From Arctopsyche grandis (taxonomy: Eukaryota > Arthropoda > Insecta > Trichoptera > Hydropsychidae): a stretch of 64,000 nt of DNA. The first letter of the stretch is position 1, and each line of letters starts with the position of its first letter. This document shows, piece after piece, positions 21,615 through 32,296 of this stretch. The notes under the pieces were generated by a model. It was not told the DNA's origin. It saw nothing but the letters and a program-made list of their open reading frames with translations, and did no database searches. The DNA is taken from positions 32,036,109 through 32,100,108 of the forward strand of contig NC_135356.1 of assembly GCF_051622035.1 (NCBI RefSeq). Reading direction: 5' to 3'. The translations under genes and the position numbers were made by a program.

Positions 21615-21782
21615 TTAATTATTTTCGAAAACGCATTTAAAACTTATTGAAAAAACTGATTTTGCGCTGAGTTTTTTGCGCCACGCGCAGGATTTAAAAT
21701 TTGGCCAGTTGTAAGTATTCACAACTCCGTCAGTAAATGAAGATTAAGAAATAATGACTCTTAACGTCTTGAACGAATAATG

Positions 21783-21845
21783 AAAGCCACTATAGTGGCT
21801 TTTGGATATTCGGCTGCCAGCTCGGAAAGCCAGTATAGTGGCTTT
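21783..21845. repeat. 20-bp perfect palindrome, twice
   Basis: AAAGCCACTATAGTGGCTTT at 21783-21802 is a perfect palindrome and recurs with one change at 21826-21845, with GGATATTCGGCTGCC between. No known site recognised. Confidence 0.65.
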
Positions 21846-22224
21846 GTTAAGCGGCTACTTTGAAGCTTTATTTTTAATATTCATTGGCAAATTTTTGAAG
21901 GTTTTATTTTACAATAGTGTACTTAAAGGATACGAGATGCTAGAAAATGTATAAATAGGATAATTACAGTAAAGGTTTACCCTTTACTAATCCGTACGCT
22001 GCTAACCGTCCGAAATTATATGCGAACCAGGCAGTATATGTCGGAGTATTTCATCAGGTAACATTCGAGTTAATTCAGGGCACGGCAATACTAGAGTAGT
22101 CGCAAAGAGCAACCAATGAGAGGAAGGAGCGGGTCGACCGAGCCTCGCTTCCGAGCCTAGAGGGTCAGCCCTGTCGAGAATCCCCACTTTTGCCGGATTT
22201 TGTATATAAAAGAAATTCAAAAGT

Positions 22225-22428
22225 AGAGAAATGAAGGAAGGCCTATCATCTACACCGATGAAACGTATGTGTACAATACATACATATTTTTCTTCTATGT
22301 CATGGGGCGATTCATCAAGCAAAGGCATTAGGAAGCCAATATCAAAAGGGTCCAGATTCATAATTGTTCATGTTGGCGGTGAGGCAGAATTTATATCAAA
22401 TGCCTTATTAATATACAAATCTTATTTG
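22225..22428 (+). pseudogene. transposase fragment (DDE type, Tc1/IS630-like superfamily)
   Basis: In one frame it reads EGRPIIYTDETYV, with the first catalytic Asp in YTDET. After a frameshift near 22290 it continues SWGDSSSKGIRKPISKGSRF, IIVHVGGEAEFISNALLIYK. This order is that of DDE transposases that have an IYxDE strand followed by a KPISKGxRxIIVHxG block. Only this middle part remains and the frame is broken, so it is a relic. The minus-strand frame at the same place is a shadow. Confidence 0.72.
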
Positions 22429-22439
22429 TTGTAAGTGTT

Positions 22440-22978
22440 TTTAAATAAAATATAATAATAATACATGAGTTGGGAACCAGTGTATGATTCGAGTTTTGCT
22501 GACATCTACAAATTCATTGTGATACTAGTATTCTCCGTTTAAGGTAGGTTTAATTTAAACAAAAATTCTCCATATTTGAAGTGAGATTTATTAATGCCAT
22601 CTATGAAAAACTAAAAAAAGCTGGCAGAAAATTTACTTTTTATTGAATTATTTGTGTTTTTTTTACTGAAAGACTTGCATTTTGAATTTCATTACCATAA
22701 AATAATACAAACAAATTTAATTTGGGGAGGGAGAGGGGAAGATTTATGGATACAATTTTGTTTTTAAATTCAATAATTCTTTTGGTGGTAATAAGAATTT
22801 TCTCAAAGAATAAAAACCAGTTTTGTTTTGTTATTACAAGCCTCTTGAATAACTTGGTCGTGGTTTTTTTAAACAATTGTTGTATTTCATCTTGATTTTG
22901 ATTTTCAGAGATAATCTTTGAGCAAGATTTACCACAATGGTACCTTCATTTGAAATTCAGAAAATATGTATGTAGGCA
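22440..22978. other. AT-rich spacer, no gene seen
   Basis: Low-complexity T-rich sequence with no supported frame. It ends in the TSD TGTAGGCA (22971-22978) of the next element. Confidence 0.35.
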
Positions 22979-24321
22979 CAGTGGCGGACTGGCCATAAAA
23001 GCGAACATGCCCGATGGCATGTGGGCCCCACTATCTGTTAGAAAATATGGGCCCTCAGTAAAATTAAATAACTTTTTAACTATTTCACGTGTGTAAAAAT
23101 TTATAGGATATTGCACTTTGGGACCTAAAGTTTGGGTATTTCAACAAAATAAATTTCTTACAATATACACAAACAACTAATACCTGCTTTAACAGCCCAA
23201 GGATCGGTTAACTTTTTTTATTAGGCTCGAAATGTAAGTTTCAACATTTGCGTGGGCCCTTTTGCCGGGCCCATTTCTAACCTCAATATTATGTATATAC
23301 CAATACAACTACAACTAACAACTACCTACTGAAATAAAAATGGGAAAAAAACAAATTGCCGTGAATAATATAAACTGAATTGCTTAAAACAATTTCGATT
23401 CATCATCAACCAGCGATTTAAATTTACTTCATACTTTCAAAATAACATTTTATTATAATTCGACGATATAGTAAGATTTAAATACACAATTTTAAACAGT
23501 TTCCGAATATAAAATCTATTCCTAATCTAGACACATCCATGTATATAGAAATATAGGATAGGGGCCCCCTCCCCAAAATCCAAATTTTCGATTAACATTA
23601 ATTGAAAATATTATGCATTTTTTTCAGGGACGTAATTTGGGGGGGGGGTCATAGGGGGGCATTCGCCCCCCTAAATTAAGGAATAGTGTGAATTTAGAAA
23701 ATATTATGAACTTAATGATTAATGAGATACTATGGATCTGTGAATGCTACGTTTATTTCTTATGTATGTTACTTTTGGGTAAATAATAAAATAAAAAAAA
23801 AATTATTATTTTAAAGCAAGTATATTTTGGTTTTTAAGTGGTATGCCTTGGGTAAAATTCTTAGAGATTGTTCATCTTATGGAGCGAATCGTTAAACAGG
23901 TCCCCTTTACTTTATTTTGTCTCAAAAACAGATGTGTAACGTTTATTTTTCCGAAATTTTGTATATTTTTTGTTTTCAAGAAAGATTTTAAATTAATATT
24001 TTACTGAATCGGTTCAATCACAAATGATTTTATTTCTCGTATTTTTATTTTATTTATTTGCAGACGTCCATTCTCTCACAAAACAACGAATGAGATGGAT
24101 TTAAACTTCATGTGTAACGAATTCGGTCCAAAAAAAGCTTTAGTTATTTAATAAAATTGCTTTCTGACCAAAACCTTTAGTACATAAAGAACACAAATAT
24201 AAATTTTCAGCTTGATACGATCAGGGGTGTGGTAAAATTTTTTTTTACTTTTTTAAGAGGAAAAAATCCCACTTCTGGTTAATTAAATTTGATGATTTTT
24301 TTATTATATTTTCATCACATT

Positions 24322-24987
24322 GATACAAGGAATTACACATTGGACACTTCGTGTGACGAGGTTTTGACTCACGTTAGTGCCATCTGTGGATTAAAGGATG
24401 GCATTGTGGTTTCCCCTCTTAATGCACGAGGATCTTATACATCCTTTAAGGTATCTGTTCCTGCTTCTGTCGCTGGCCTGTTATTTTCTCCTGGTTCTTG
24501 GCCTGCTGGTGTTCATTTTGGTAGATTTAAAGATTGGGGAATGAGCATTAAGAATATAAAATCGAATACTAATACTACTTCTATGTCTGCCACTGACGTT
24601 GTTTCATCATTAGAGCTGCGCCCAAGTGTTTCATTTGCTGATGTTTGTTCGGGAGCTGCTAAATGTTTGAAGCCTGATATAAAAACTACGTCTGCAAGTA
24701 TTGGTGAATCTTCTATGGAAACGGTCGCAGTGACGTCTATGTATGCCTCTTCTCCTACATTTGCCTCTTCTCCTACATCTGCCTGCTCAAATGGTCCTGA
24801 TAGTCGTGATGCTGTTGTGACTGTGTTGGCTTCTTCTTCTGCTTCCTCTTCCGTTTCGTCTCCGTTGGCTCAATCAAAACTGCCATTTCTTGTCTCAAAG
24901 AAAGTCACGCGCCAAACTGGGAAACCGAAAATTGGTAATTTATTACCAAAATGTACGAGGTCTCAGGACAAAGCTGGCTGCGTTTAA
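24322..24987 (+). pseudogene. LINE ORF1 protein, C-terminal part
   Basis: This encodes the end of a Jockey/CR1-type ORF1 nucleic-acid-binding protein. DEVLTHVSAICGL and SYTSFKVSVPA...PGSWPAGVHFGRF are the typical block of such proteins, followed by a Ser/Thr-rich tail. The N-terminus is missing because the element is 5'-truncated. The frame overlaps the start of ORF2 by about 100 bp in another frame, as is usual in the clade. Confidence 0.75.
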
Positions 24988-25510
24988 TTCAGCCGTTTCT
25001 ACTATTTGTGATGATATGGTAGCACTAACGGAAACATGTTTGACTTCATCATTTTTTGATGCTGAACTTTTTGATTCTTCCTGGAGGGTGCATCGTCGCG
25101 ATAGAGTTGATCGACGTGGTGGTGGTGTATTATTTGCTTGTCGTGATTGGTTTCGGTCAGTCCGGATGACAAATTTTGAAACTCTATCTGGTGAGGACTT
25201 ATGGGTGAGAGTTGATTTTATATTTTTGAGAATGTTTATATGTGTGGTTTACATTCCGCCTGCTGCGAAAGAGGACGTATACGAGTTATTGTTTGTGAAT
25301 ATGATGAATGTGCGTGATTTTATGAATGAACGTGATATATTGTTAATAATGGGTGATTTTAATCTACCTAGTGGTAATATTCATGTCCGCAATAAATTTA
25401 ATTTTGTGATTTCCTATTGCGACATAATACAGATTGGTTCACCCATTAATCCAAGTATGCTTGATATTATGTTAGTGAATGAATGTAATGAATGTAATAA
25501 GCAACGATGA
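24890..25510 (+). pseudogene. LINE ORF2 endonuclease part
   Basis: APE-type endonuclease of the LINE. It reads LVIYYQNVRGLRTKL near the start, ALTETCL, RRGGGVLFA, VVYIPPAA and IMGDFNLPSG, in the order expected for the nuclease fold; the GDFN motif includes a catalytic Asp. The frame ends at 25510 shortly after LDIMLV, before the final SDH-type motif. The next frame takes over at 25507, so a 1- or 2-base indel near 25480-25510 splits it from the RT. Confidence 0.8.
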
Positions 25511-27750
25511 TCCAATGCCCAAAAGGAACTGCGATCATCCCTGAGGACCTATATCATGATGCATTACATATTGAGCTTTTGTTTATTTCTTCTGTGAGAG
25601 CTGCTTCAGCTTGTTCATCGGTTGGGGTTTCCTCACTGCGATGGAATTTTGCTCGTGTTGATTCTGAATTGGTTTATAATGAGGTTCGTTCAATTGACTG
25701 GCGCCAAATGTACCTCATGAATACTGGTGATGCTGTTGAATATTTGTATTATACACTTTATAATATTTTTGACAGTCATGTTCCTCGGTTCATCAGTTAT
25801 CCTAATTCGGAACAACATCGGCGGGTATTTCCGCCGTGGTTTGGGTGCAAACTTATAGCTGATGTTCGTGCAAAATGGTTGTCTCATAGAAGATGGAAAC
25901 GTAGCCAATCATTTTGTGACTATGAGAAATTCCGGACTCTTAGGAAGATCGTGAAACGTGGTGTGAGTGAGCGATATACTGTCTATCTTAATGAGATGGA
26001 GAGTGCTATTGCGGTTAATCCTAACCACTTTTTCAGTTTTATTAAGAGTAAGCATATTTCACATGGTCTTGAGCATTCATTCTCATTTGGTAATAAAAGT
26101 TTTGACGGTCCTGAGATCGCCAATGCTTTTGCTTCATTTTTTAGCTGTGTCTTTGACCAGAGAAAACCATCCCTTAATGCTAGTTTGGCTTCACAAATTG
26201 GTACTGAGGGTGTCGGTATAGACATTCCGCGGGTATCGCTGGGAGATGTTAGGATGGCTATTATGAAGCTGAAGGGGTCTGTTGGGCCTGACGGTGTGCC
26301 CCCTGACGTATTAAAGGTATGCTGTAATTCGCTTTTAGAGCCTCTTCAGTTTATTTTTAACCTTATTCTTGCTTCTGGTAATTATCCTGAAAAATGGAAA
26401 TTATCTAGAGTCATTCCTATTCATAAGAGTGGCTCTAAAAATGAGGTTGAAAATTATAGACCTATTGCTATTATCTCGGCTATTCCCAAAATTTTTGACA
26501 TCATCCTTCACCGTTTGATTCTTGCGCAGTTTAAAAGATTATTGTGTGATGAGCAACATGGTTTTACACCCTGTCGTTCCACTACCACTAATCTCGCCTG
26601 CTTCACACATTTGATCATGTCTAAAGTTGACGTTGGTCAGCAAGTTGATGTAGCCTACTTTGACTTTCGTAAAGCCTTTGATCAAGTCAATAATGACGCT
26701 CTTTTGATCAGGTTAGCTGAAGTGGGTTTTTCAGCGCGTCTTCTTAAACTCTTTGCTTCTTATCTTAGTGATAGGAAGCAATTTGTTAGATATGGTCTTT
26801 ATGAATCTCCTTCATTTTTTACTCGATCTGGTGTTACTCAGGGGTCCACTTTAGGCCCATTACTATTTACAATTCTTATTAATAACCTCCCTAAAGTTTT
26901 ATGTAATGCATCATGTCTCTTGTTTGCTGACGACGTTAAATTATTTTTTGCTGTCAAGGATGAGAGGCAAGCCTCTCTCCTTCAAGCTGATATAAACGCT
27001 GTCTTGGAGTTCAGTTCTAGTTTAGGCCTTGAACTTAATTTAAACAAATGTGCATTTATGAGCTATGGACGTGCACATTCGCTCTATTGTCACGGATATT
27101 CCATTAGATCCGTCTTGTTGAAGCGTGTGGAATCTATTGTCGATTTGGGTATCACTTTTGATCCTCAGCTCACCTTTCACAACCATATCAAGAAAGTCGC
27201 TGACGTTTCCTTTCGTCGACTTGGATTTGTTTTGAGATATGCAAGATTATTCTCCAATCCTTTGTCTTCTCGCTTGCTTTTCAATTCGCTTGTGAGAAGT
27301 AAGCTAGAGTATAATGCGATTTTGTGGAATCCGCATGAAGCAAATTACTCTCTGATGATTGAGAAAGTGCAAAAAGCATTTCTTCGTTTCCTATATAGGA
27401 AAGAATATGGGTATTACCCATATCTCTACCCCACTCCTTTCCTTTTGGGCATGCTTGGGTATAATTTCCTTGAACTTCGGAGAAACTTCTCATTAATTGG
27501 TTTCGTTCTCCTGCTCTTACGTGGTAATACGTCATGCCCGTTGTTGCTGGAGCAGTTGGGACTTTATGTCCCTAATCACTATGTGCGTGGTAGACATCAT
27601 CATTTGCTGGCTGTACCTCCTGCCCGCACAGTCCTTTTTCGAATGGCTCCTATTCCAAGAGCTATCCGACTTCTTAATGAAATCGTTGCTGCCGAGACTG
27701 AATGTGATATTTTCCACCTTAGTGAGCATAAATTGTCGAAATTACTCTAA
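25507..27750 (+). CDS. LINE reverse transcriptase (Jockey-like ORF2, RT part)
   Basis: 747 codons with the full RT core: SVGPDGVPPDVLK, ENYRPIAIISAIPK, EQHGFTPCRSTTTNL, YFDFRKAFDQV (first catalytic Asp), SGVTQGSTLGPLLF and the catalytic LLFADDVKLFF. A typical LINE thumb/C-terminal region (SKLEYNAILWNPHE, VQKAFLRFLYRKEYGY) follows and ends near 27750. The polypeptide would make cDNA at the nicked target together with the upstream nuclease, from which it is separated by a frameshift. The RT part itself has no stop. Confidence 0.92.
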   Translation: MIQCPKGTAIIPEDLYHDALHIELLFISSVRAASACSSVGVSSLRWNFARVDSELVYNEVRSIDWRQMYLMNTGDAVEYLYYTLYNIFDSHVPRFISYPNSEQHRRVFPPWFGCKLIADVRAKWLSHRRWKRSQSFCDYEKFRTLRKIVKRGVSERYTVYLNEMESAIAVNPNHFFSFIKSKHISHGLEHSFSFGNKSFDGPEIANAFASFFSCVFDQRKPSLNASLASQIGTEGVGIDIPRVSLGDVRMAIMKLKGSVGPDGVPPDVLKVCCNSLLEPLQFIFNLILASGNYPEKWKLSRVIPIHKSGSKNEVENYRPIAIISAIPKIFDIILHRLILAQFKRLLCDEQHGFTPCRSTTTNLACFTHLIMSKVDVGQQVDVAYFDFRKAFDQVNNDALLIRLAEVGFSARLLKLFASYLSDRKQFVRYGLYESPSFFTRSGVTQGSTLGPLLFTILINNLPKVLCNASCLLFADDVKLFFAVKDERQASLLQADINAVLEFSSSLGLELNLNKCAFMSYGRAHSLYCHGYSIRSVLLKRVESIVDLGITFDPQLTFHNHIKKVADVSFRRLGFVLRYARLFSNPLSSRLLFNSLVRSKLEYNAILWNPHEANYSLMIEKVQKAFLRFLYRKEYGYYPYLYPTPFLLGMLGYNFLELRRNFSLIGFVLLLLRGNTSCPLLLEQLGLYVPNHYVRGRHHHLLAVPPARTVLFRMAPIPRAIRLLNEIVAAETECDIFHLSEHKLSKLL

Positions 27751-29847
27751 CCCATTTATCTGGTAGTCTGCGCTCATCATTGTTTTCATGATTGATTGTG
27801 ATTTATGAGTGAAATTTTGATTAGCTCTCTTCCATTTGGGCCTTACAGGGATGTTTTGTATTTGTAGTTGTTTCTTACATATTTATTGAAACTGGCTGTA
27901 GGTGCAAGGCATTCCTTATGCTATATTTTATTTGATATTTTTACTTTATCTGTTATTATTAAATGCTATTTTTTATGTTTATGTATTGATGTATTTATGT
28001 TCATGTTTAATTGTTATTTTGTTTTTTTTCTTTTTTGTGTTATATTTTTTGACCATTGTGGCGCTTTAGGAATTCCTGTTATGCCACAATGGTCTGTTTA
28101 AAATAAATAAATAAATAAATATCTAACATAAAATCGTGAAGAGTAGACATATTTAAAGGATCGATTAAAATAGTGGAAGAAAAATCCGGTAAACTGCCAA
28201 CAGGAGTAAACTGTCACTTTCGGTTAACGGGTGTTCACGAAATGTGAAGATTTTTGGAAAAAATTTTCGCTTTTCGCGCTTTTTTCACTTTTTGCATAAT
28301 ATTTTTTTATAATTAATTTTTCAAAAACAATCTTATTTTTTTCATCTTTTATAATTCAATAAGGTCTATGCAAAGAATATTTTCCATTTTTATTCCGATA
28401 TAAAAAAGATTTTTTGAAAAAAAATTCAATTTGACCAATCTTTGCCTGCCCCCCCCCCCCCAAGAAAAAGATGAAATGACGTCTGTGATTGTTTTCTCCA
28501 GAAAGTAAAAGCCGCTTTTATGCCGCATTATTTTATGATGCATTCTATTTACCTAGGACAAGGGTTAAAACGAAATATACAATGTAATTTATGGATCTAT
28601 TTTGCTTTTGCCGTTTTTCTTGTACCTAAATTTGTTTATTCCCATTTTTGAAAATTTTATTTATTTTTTACCCTTGGTTTTTAGCGTGATGGAAAGAAGA
28701 AAATTTTTGTTATATGGGTGGGGGGGGGACAATTTTTTTTAACCCTGGGTGGGCCCCCTTTGACTCCTGGCATGCACTAATTTCAGTCCCAGTCCGCCAC
28801 TGTGTAGGCATATACATAAGTATACATATTTTGATTTCATTTTGTAGAATTATGTTATAATTTATAATATTCTTGATAACTACATATTAGTAGTATGTAT
28901 GTATGCCCCAAGTTTATTATGCACAAACATACATACATAACAACCGATATGGATTACATGTAGAGGTTGTGATCGAGAAATCTCGTCTCGAGATTTCTCG
29001 AGAAATTTTGATCCTCGTTTTTCGAGAATATTTTATTCTGAAATTTCGAGATTCTGATATCTCGAGAATATTTTTTATGAATCTCGAAAATATCGAGAAT
29101 ATTTTTAATTTATCACTACATGTTTTTTTCAATAAACTGACTGATTTGTATACTTGTTAACTCGTATAATTGTGTATTGTAACTCGTAAAAAGTATTGTA
29201 ATATGTATAGATGGTCAGTATTTTTATTATTTGTCCGGTAAGTTATTATTCAGTCATCATATAAGTACATACATACATATACACATGTTACAACGAAATC
29301 GCACCATTTTTAGTTACATATACATATGTTTGTGCATGTAGGTACTAGTCACTAGTGGGAAAATACATATTCGGTTTCACTAAAACACTAGTGAAAATAT
29401 ATTTTCACTGACAATATGACCCCACTGTAACACACATAAAACAAAGATGTTTGATTTATTATTTATTTATTCGTGTATTTGTTCCTTATATATTAATAAA
29501 TTTATAGTCAGTATTTTAATATGAATAGATGGTCAGTAGTTTTATTATTTGATCAGAATGTTATTTTGGTCACAAAAACACGGGCAAAGGCGGGTACAAC
29601 ACTGGGAATTTTATAAAATTCTTTGTTACATATTGTTATTTTTACTATTTTAAATTACTGTTTTATATTTTTATTTTCTATTCATGCCTTCTTTTATAAT
29701 ATTTTTTCTATATAATTTTACCTTTTTTCTATTCAATGTTCTATTGCAGCGTTTCCCAACCTTTTTTGACTCGCGTACCACTTGCTGTAAATTGTACCAC
29801 CATATAAAAATGATTGTATTTCATGAAATTTGTTTTTGCAAGTGTAA

Positions 29848-30436
29848 TTATTATACTATATATAAAAACGGACTGTCGCTAAATATATATATTTGTATAT
29901 TTGTTCATTTTTTTCATTTTTTTCAGTTTTTTCATTTTTTTCATTTTTATCATATTTTTCATATTTTTCATTTTTTTCATATTTTTCATTTTTGTGCGTT
30001 GGTGGCGCCGGGGGCGCTGGGGGCGAAGCCCCCGGGGTGCCGAAGGCATCGGGGCGCTGGGGGCGCCGGAGGCGCCGGCGGCGCTGGGGGCGAAGCCCCC
30101 GGGGTGCCGAAGGCATCGGGGCGCTGGGGGCGCCGGAGGCGTCGGTGGCGCTGGGGGCGAAGCCCCCGGGATGCCGAAGGCATCGGGGACGCTGGGGGCG
30201 AAGCCCCCGGGGTGCCGAAGGCATCGGGGGGGCTGGAGGCGTCGGAGGCGTCGGCGGCGCTGGGGGCAAAGGCGTCGGAGGGTCGGCGATGCACAAAACG
30301 TAATTCGTAATCACTTCTTAATTCGTGCATCAATTTCTTTCCGAAACCAGTCGATTCAATATCTTTAACTTTATTTTTATTCGAGTTTCAATTCCTTTTC
30401 GAAACCACCCGTTGAAATCAACGGGTCCAACACTAG
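29848..30436 (+). mobile_element. Helitron-like element with GC-rich minisatellite
   Basis: The 3' end is typical of Helitrons: an 18-nt hairpin CCCGTTGAAATCAACGGG (30408-30425), a short spacer and CTAG at 30433-30436, followed by T. The 5' end is less sure; TATTATACTATATATAAAAAC near 29848 looks right but lacks a clear TC. A TTTTTTCAT tract and a GC-rich minisatellite (29995-30290) fill it. No Rep/helicase. Confidence 0.6.
29995..30290. repeat. GC-rich minisatellite
   Basis: Repeats of GGGGGCGAAGCCCCCGGG and GCCGAAGGCATCGGGG at spacings of about 66, 69 and 41 bp. It is open in several frames on both strands because the unit has no stop, so the 110-210 codon frames across it are not genes. 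Confidence 0.8.
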
Positions 30437-30751
30437 TATACATATAGTATTTGCATGGTAAGGAATGTGAAGACAGGATACACGCAATATGTAGATCTGT
30501 TTTGGAAAGAAATTTTATGGAAAAAAAATTTTTTGCGGAGACAATTATAATATGCTCAAAGTTTAATATATTTATCTACTATCTTGTCATACTTCTATTA
30601 TTGATAATAAAAAAAATATTGATTGTTTTCATAAAAACACAAAATTACAAAGTACATATATGTAATTGAGATCCTTGTACTTTGTTTTTTTAAATTTGGT
30701 TCAAATGGTGCGAGATTTATCCTTAAGTATGGAGCTGGATTCAATCAATTT

Positions 30752-30937
30752 CTATACTTGTCTTATTAAAATATATGAAGAGAATGCTCTCTCAACCAGT
30801 TCAGTGCTAGTAAATGGCGACAGAAATTTGAGCGCTATGTCATAAAGCTGTTTATATTTTTCACTAATACCTATCCAAAAATTAATAACCTTTTTTATTT
30901 CGAATTCAGTTTTTAATGCTATAATTTGAAAGTTCAA
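30752..30937 (-). pseudogene. hAT transposase C-terminal fragment
   Basis: Encodes EKYKQLYDIALKFLSPFTST then ELVERAFSSYILIRQ, matching the C-terminal dimerisation block of ZBED5/SCAND3-type hAT transposases (FPSTYLVERGFSAVxLI). The normally Ser-containing block reads ELVERAFSS. No BED finger or catalytic core is left nearby. It is probably the only remnant of the transposase of the 29747-31761 element. Confidence 0.7.
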
Positions 30938-31409
30938 TCAAGTTCTCTTTTTCCTTGGTAGCTGTCCGAAAATGTTCATTATCAAAGGGAAAATGTTCAT
31001 TATCATAAAATCCAATTGTTTGCTTCTAAAAGGTTTGGGGAAGCCCTCGTAAAAGACGATTTCAACCCTATTAAATATTTAATTATTTTTTCACGTATAT
31101 TCCGAGCCGTACGACTCTTGTTTTCAGATAAGAAATTATATAAAGTTTCAAATACTTCAGTTTGATCATTTTCGATACATAAATTCTAATTTTCTAATTA
31201 TATGTACTTTCAATTTTATCTGGAACATTCTGGATCTCAAGTGTCAAATTCAAGTTATTTATTTATTGGAGCGTGAACGAGGTAAATTAAAAAATGTACT
31301 CCAAAATCCATGCCAGATCAGAGGAAAACGTATCAATTGCCAGCTTTTCGATCATCGACTGTACATATTAACGTCAATGATGACTAATTAAGATAATGTT
31401 TATTAATTA

Positions 31410-31623
31410 CTAGTTGTTTTACCCGGCTTCGCTCAGTATTTGTAATATAAACAGCTTAAAAATGGCGAATCTAATAGTAAATATTCATTCATTTTAATCG
31501 AAAAAAATATAATATTCAACCAATTGAATTGTCGTCATGGAAATTTTATTTTGTTTTCGATGTTCCCAAACAAAGATACAAACTTACAAAGACTCTTTCG
31601 AAATTATATACATAGATATTAGA
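31410..31623 (-). mobile_element. short Helitron-like element
   Basis: On the minus strand it starts TCTAATATCTATG after an A and ends GCGAAGCCGGGTAAAACAAC then CTAG before a T, as Helitrons do (insertion between A and T, no TSD). The end resembles that at 43858-43885. At 214 bp it has no coding capacity. Confidence 0.5.
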
Positions 31624-31864
31624 TATAAAAAATATTTCTATTTTTATGATTGTAAATCATTCATTCCTGCATGTCCGCCATTACTGATTTTTTTTCGCGT
31701 ACCACCAACCATCAACCGCGTACTACCAAGTGGTATGCGTACCACAGGTTGGGAAACGCCGTTCGATTGTATCATGTCTTTAATAAAGTTATAAACTCCT
31801 GATATATTATACATATGTAGTGTTTGTGTCCTTTTGATTTTTGTTTGTTGTCGATTTTATGTAT

Positions 31865-32296
31865 GGGGCCGTTCAAGTATTACGTAAGCACTATTGGGGG
31901 GCGGGGGGGTCTTTGCTTTGCTTATTTTTGATGACATGGGGGGTGGGGGGTTCGAGATGGTGATAACGTCAGAAGTAGTTATTTTTTTTTACACATTGGC
32001 AACCCACACATTGTCTATGCTTGAAAACCAAACACATATTCGGGGATTCCCACAAATAATGAATACGTTTAGGTACTCGCTTAGAAGCGAGTGGGGGAAT
32101 CTATTGTTTCGTTTCGGTACGATTGACAACCAAAAAAAAACAAAATACATTAAAAGAAAAATGCATATAGGTACCAATATTTACGTAAGCATGGGAGGGG
32201 GGGGGGGGGGTAAGAGCTTTGCTTACTTTTGCTGACAAGGGGGAGGAGGGGGTAAATAATTGTAATAAATCTGCTTACGTAATACTTGAACGGCCC
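31865..32296. mobile_element. MITE with 25-bp TIRs and G-tracts
   Basis: Ends GGGCCGTTCAAGTATTACGT and its reverse complement, matching at 25 of 26 positions, flanked by GTAT on both sides (31861-31864, 32297-32300). The interior has two G-runs each followed by a TTTGCTTA.TTTTTGATGACA or TTTGCTTACTTTTGCTGACA block, so it is partly self-duplicated. Confidence 0.75.

Larger units (their letters stand above)
19855..21680. repeat. large imperfect foldback (arms about 290 bp)
   Basis: The left arm (19855 to about 20135) reappears as reverse complement at about 21240-21680: CAGCGCAAAATCA, AATGCGTTTTCGAAAACAAT, ATTGAAATTGTCGGCC, AACGCAAGCAGG and TTAGCAATCCAAACTTTTAC all recur in reverse order. The right arm is interrupted by a 133-bp MITE. 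The 1.1-kb centre has no gene; it includes 20287-20410, shared with the element at 4620. Short CAGCGCAACGA repeats sit at the left tip. Confidence 0.82.
24322..28123 (+). mobile_element. Jockey-like LINE, 5'-truncated, (AAAT)n tail
   Basis: Homology to the repeat at 52145 stops at about 24321, where LINE coding sequence begins within ORF1. ORF2 carries endonuclease and RT, and the element ends in (AAAT)n at about 28100-28123. The 3' UTR (27751-28100) is T-rich. One frameshift lies between endonuclease and RT, so ORF2 as it stands is not intact. Confidence 0.85.
22979..28802. mobile_element. non-autonomous hAT-like element carrying a LINE, 8-bp TSD
   Basis: Ends CAGTGGCGGACTGGCC and CCCAGTCCGCCACTG, perfect TSD TGTAGGCA at 22971-22978 and 28803-28810. 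The outer parts match the 1.6-kb copy at 32996-34597. The middle differs and holds a Jockey-like LINE (about 24322-28123) plus a 24150-24320 segment shared with 51980-52145. No hAT transposase is present. Confidence 0.9.
29747..31761. mobile_element. hAT element remnant, nested
   Basis: Begins CAGCGTTTCCCAACC and ends GGTTGGGAAACGCCG, the CAGxGTTTCCCAACC class, with extended GCGTACCACTTG / AAGTGGTATGCGTACC similarity inside the ends. Flanks TTCTATTG (29739-29746) and TTCGATTG (31762-31769) match at 7 of 8. A hAT transposase C-terminal fragment (30752-30937) is the only coding remnant. It was later invaded by Helitron-like sequences. Confidence 0.8.

Noticed and set aside
29684..30368. Overlapping frames of 115-208 codons on both strands
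   Set aside because: They run through a TTTTTTCAT tract and a GC-rich minisatellite and are open on both strands.
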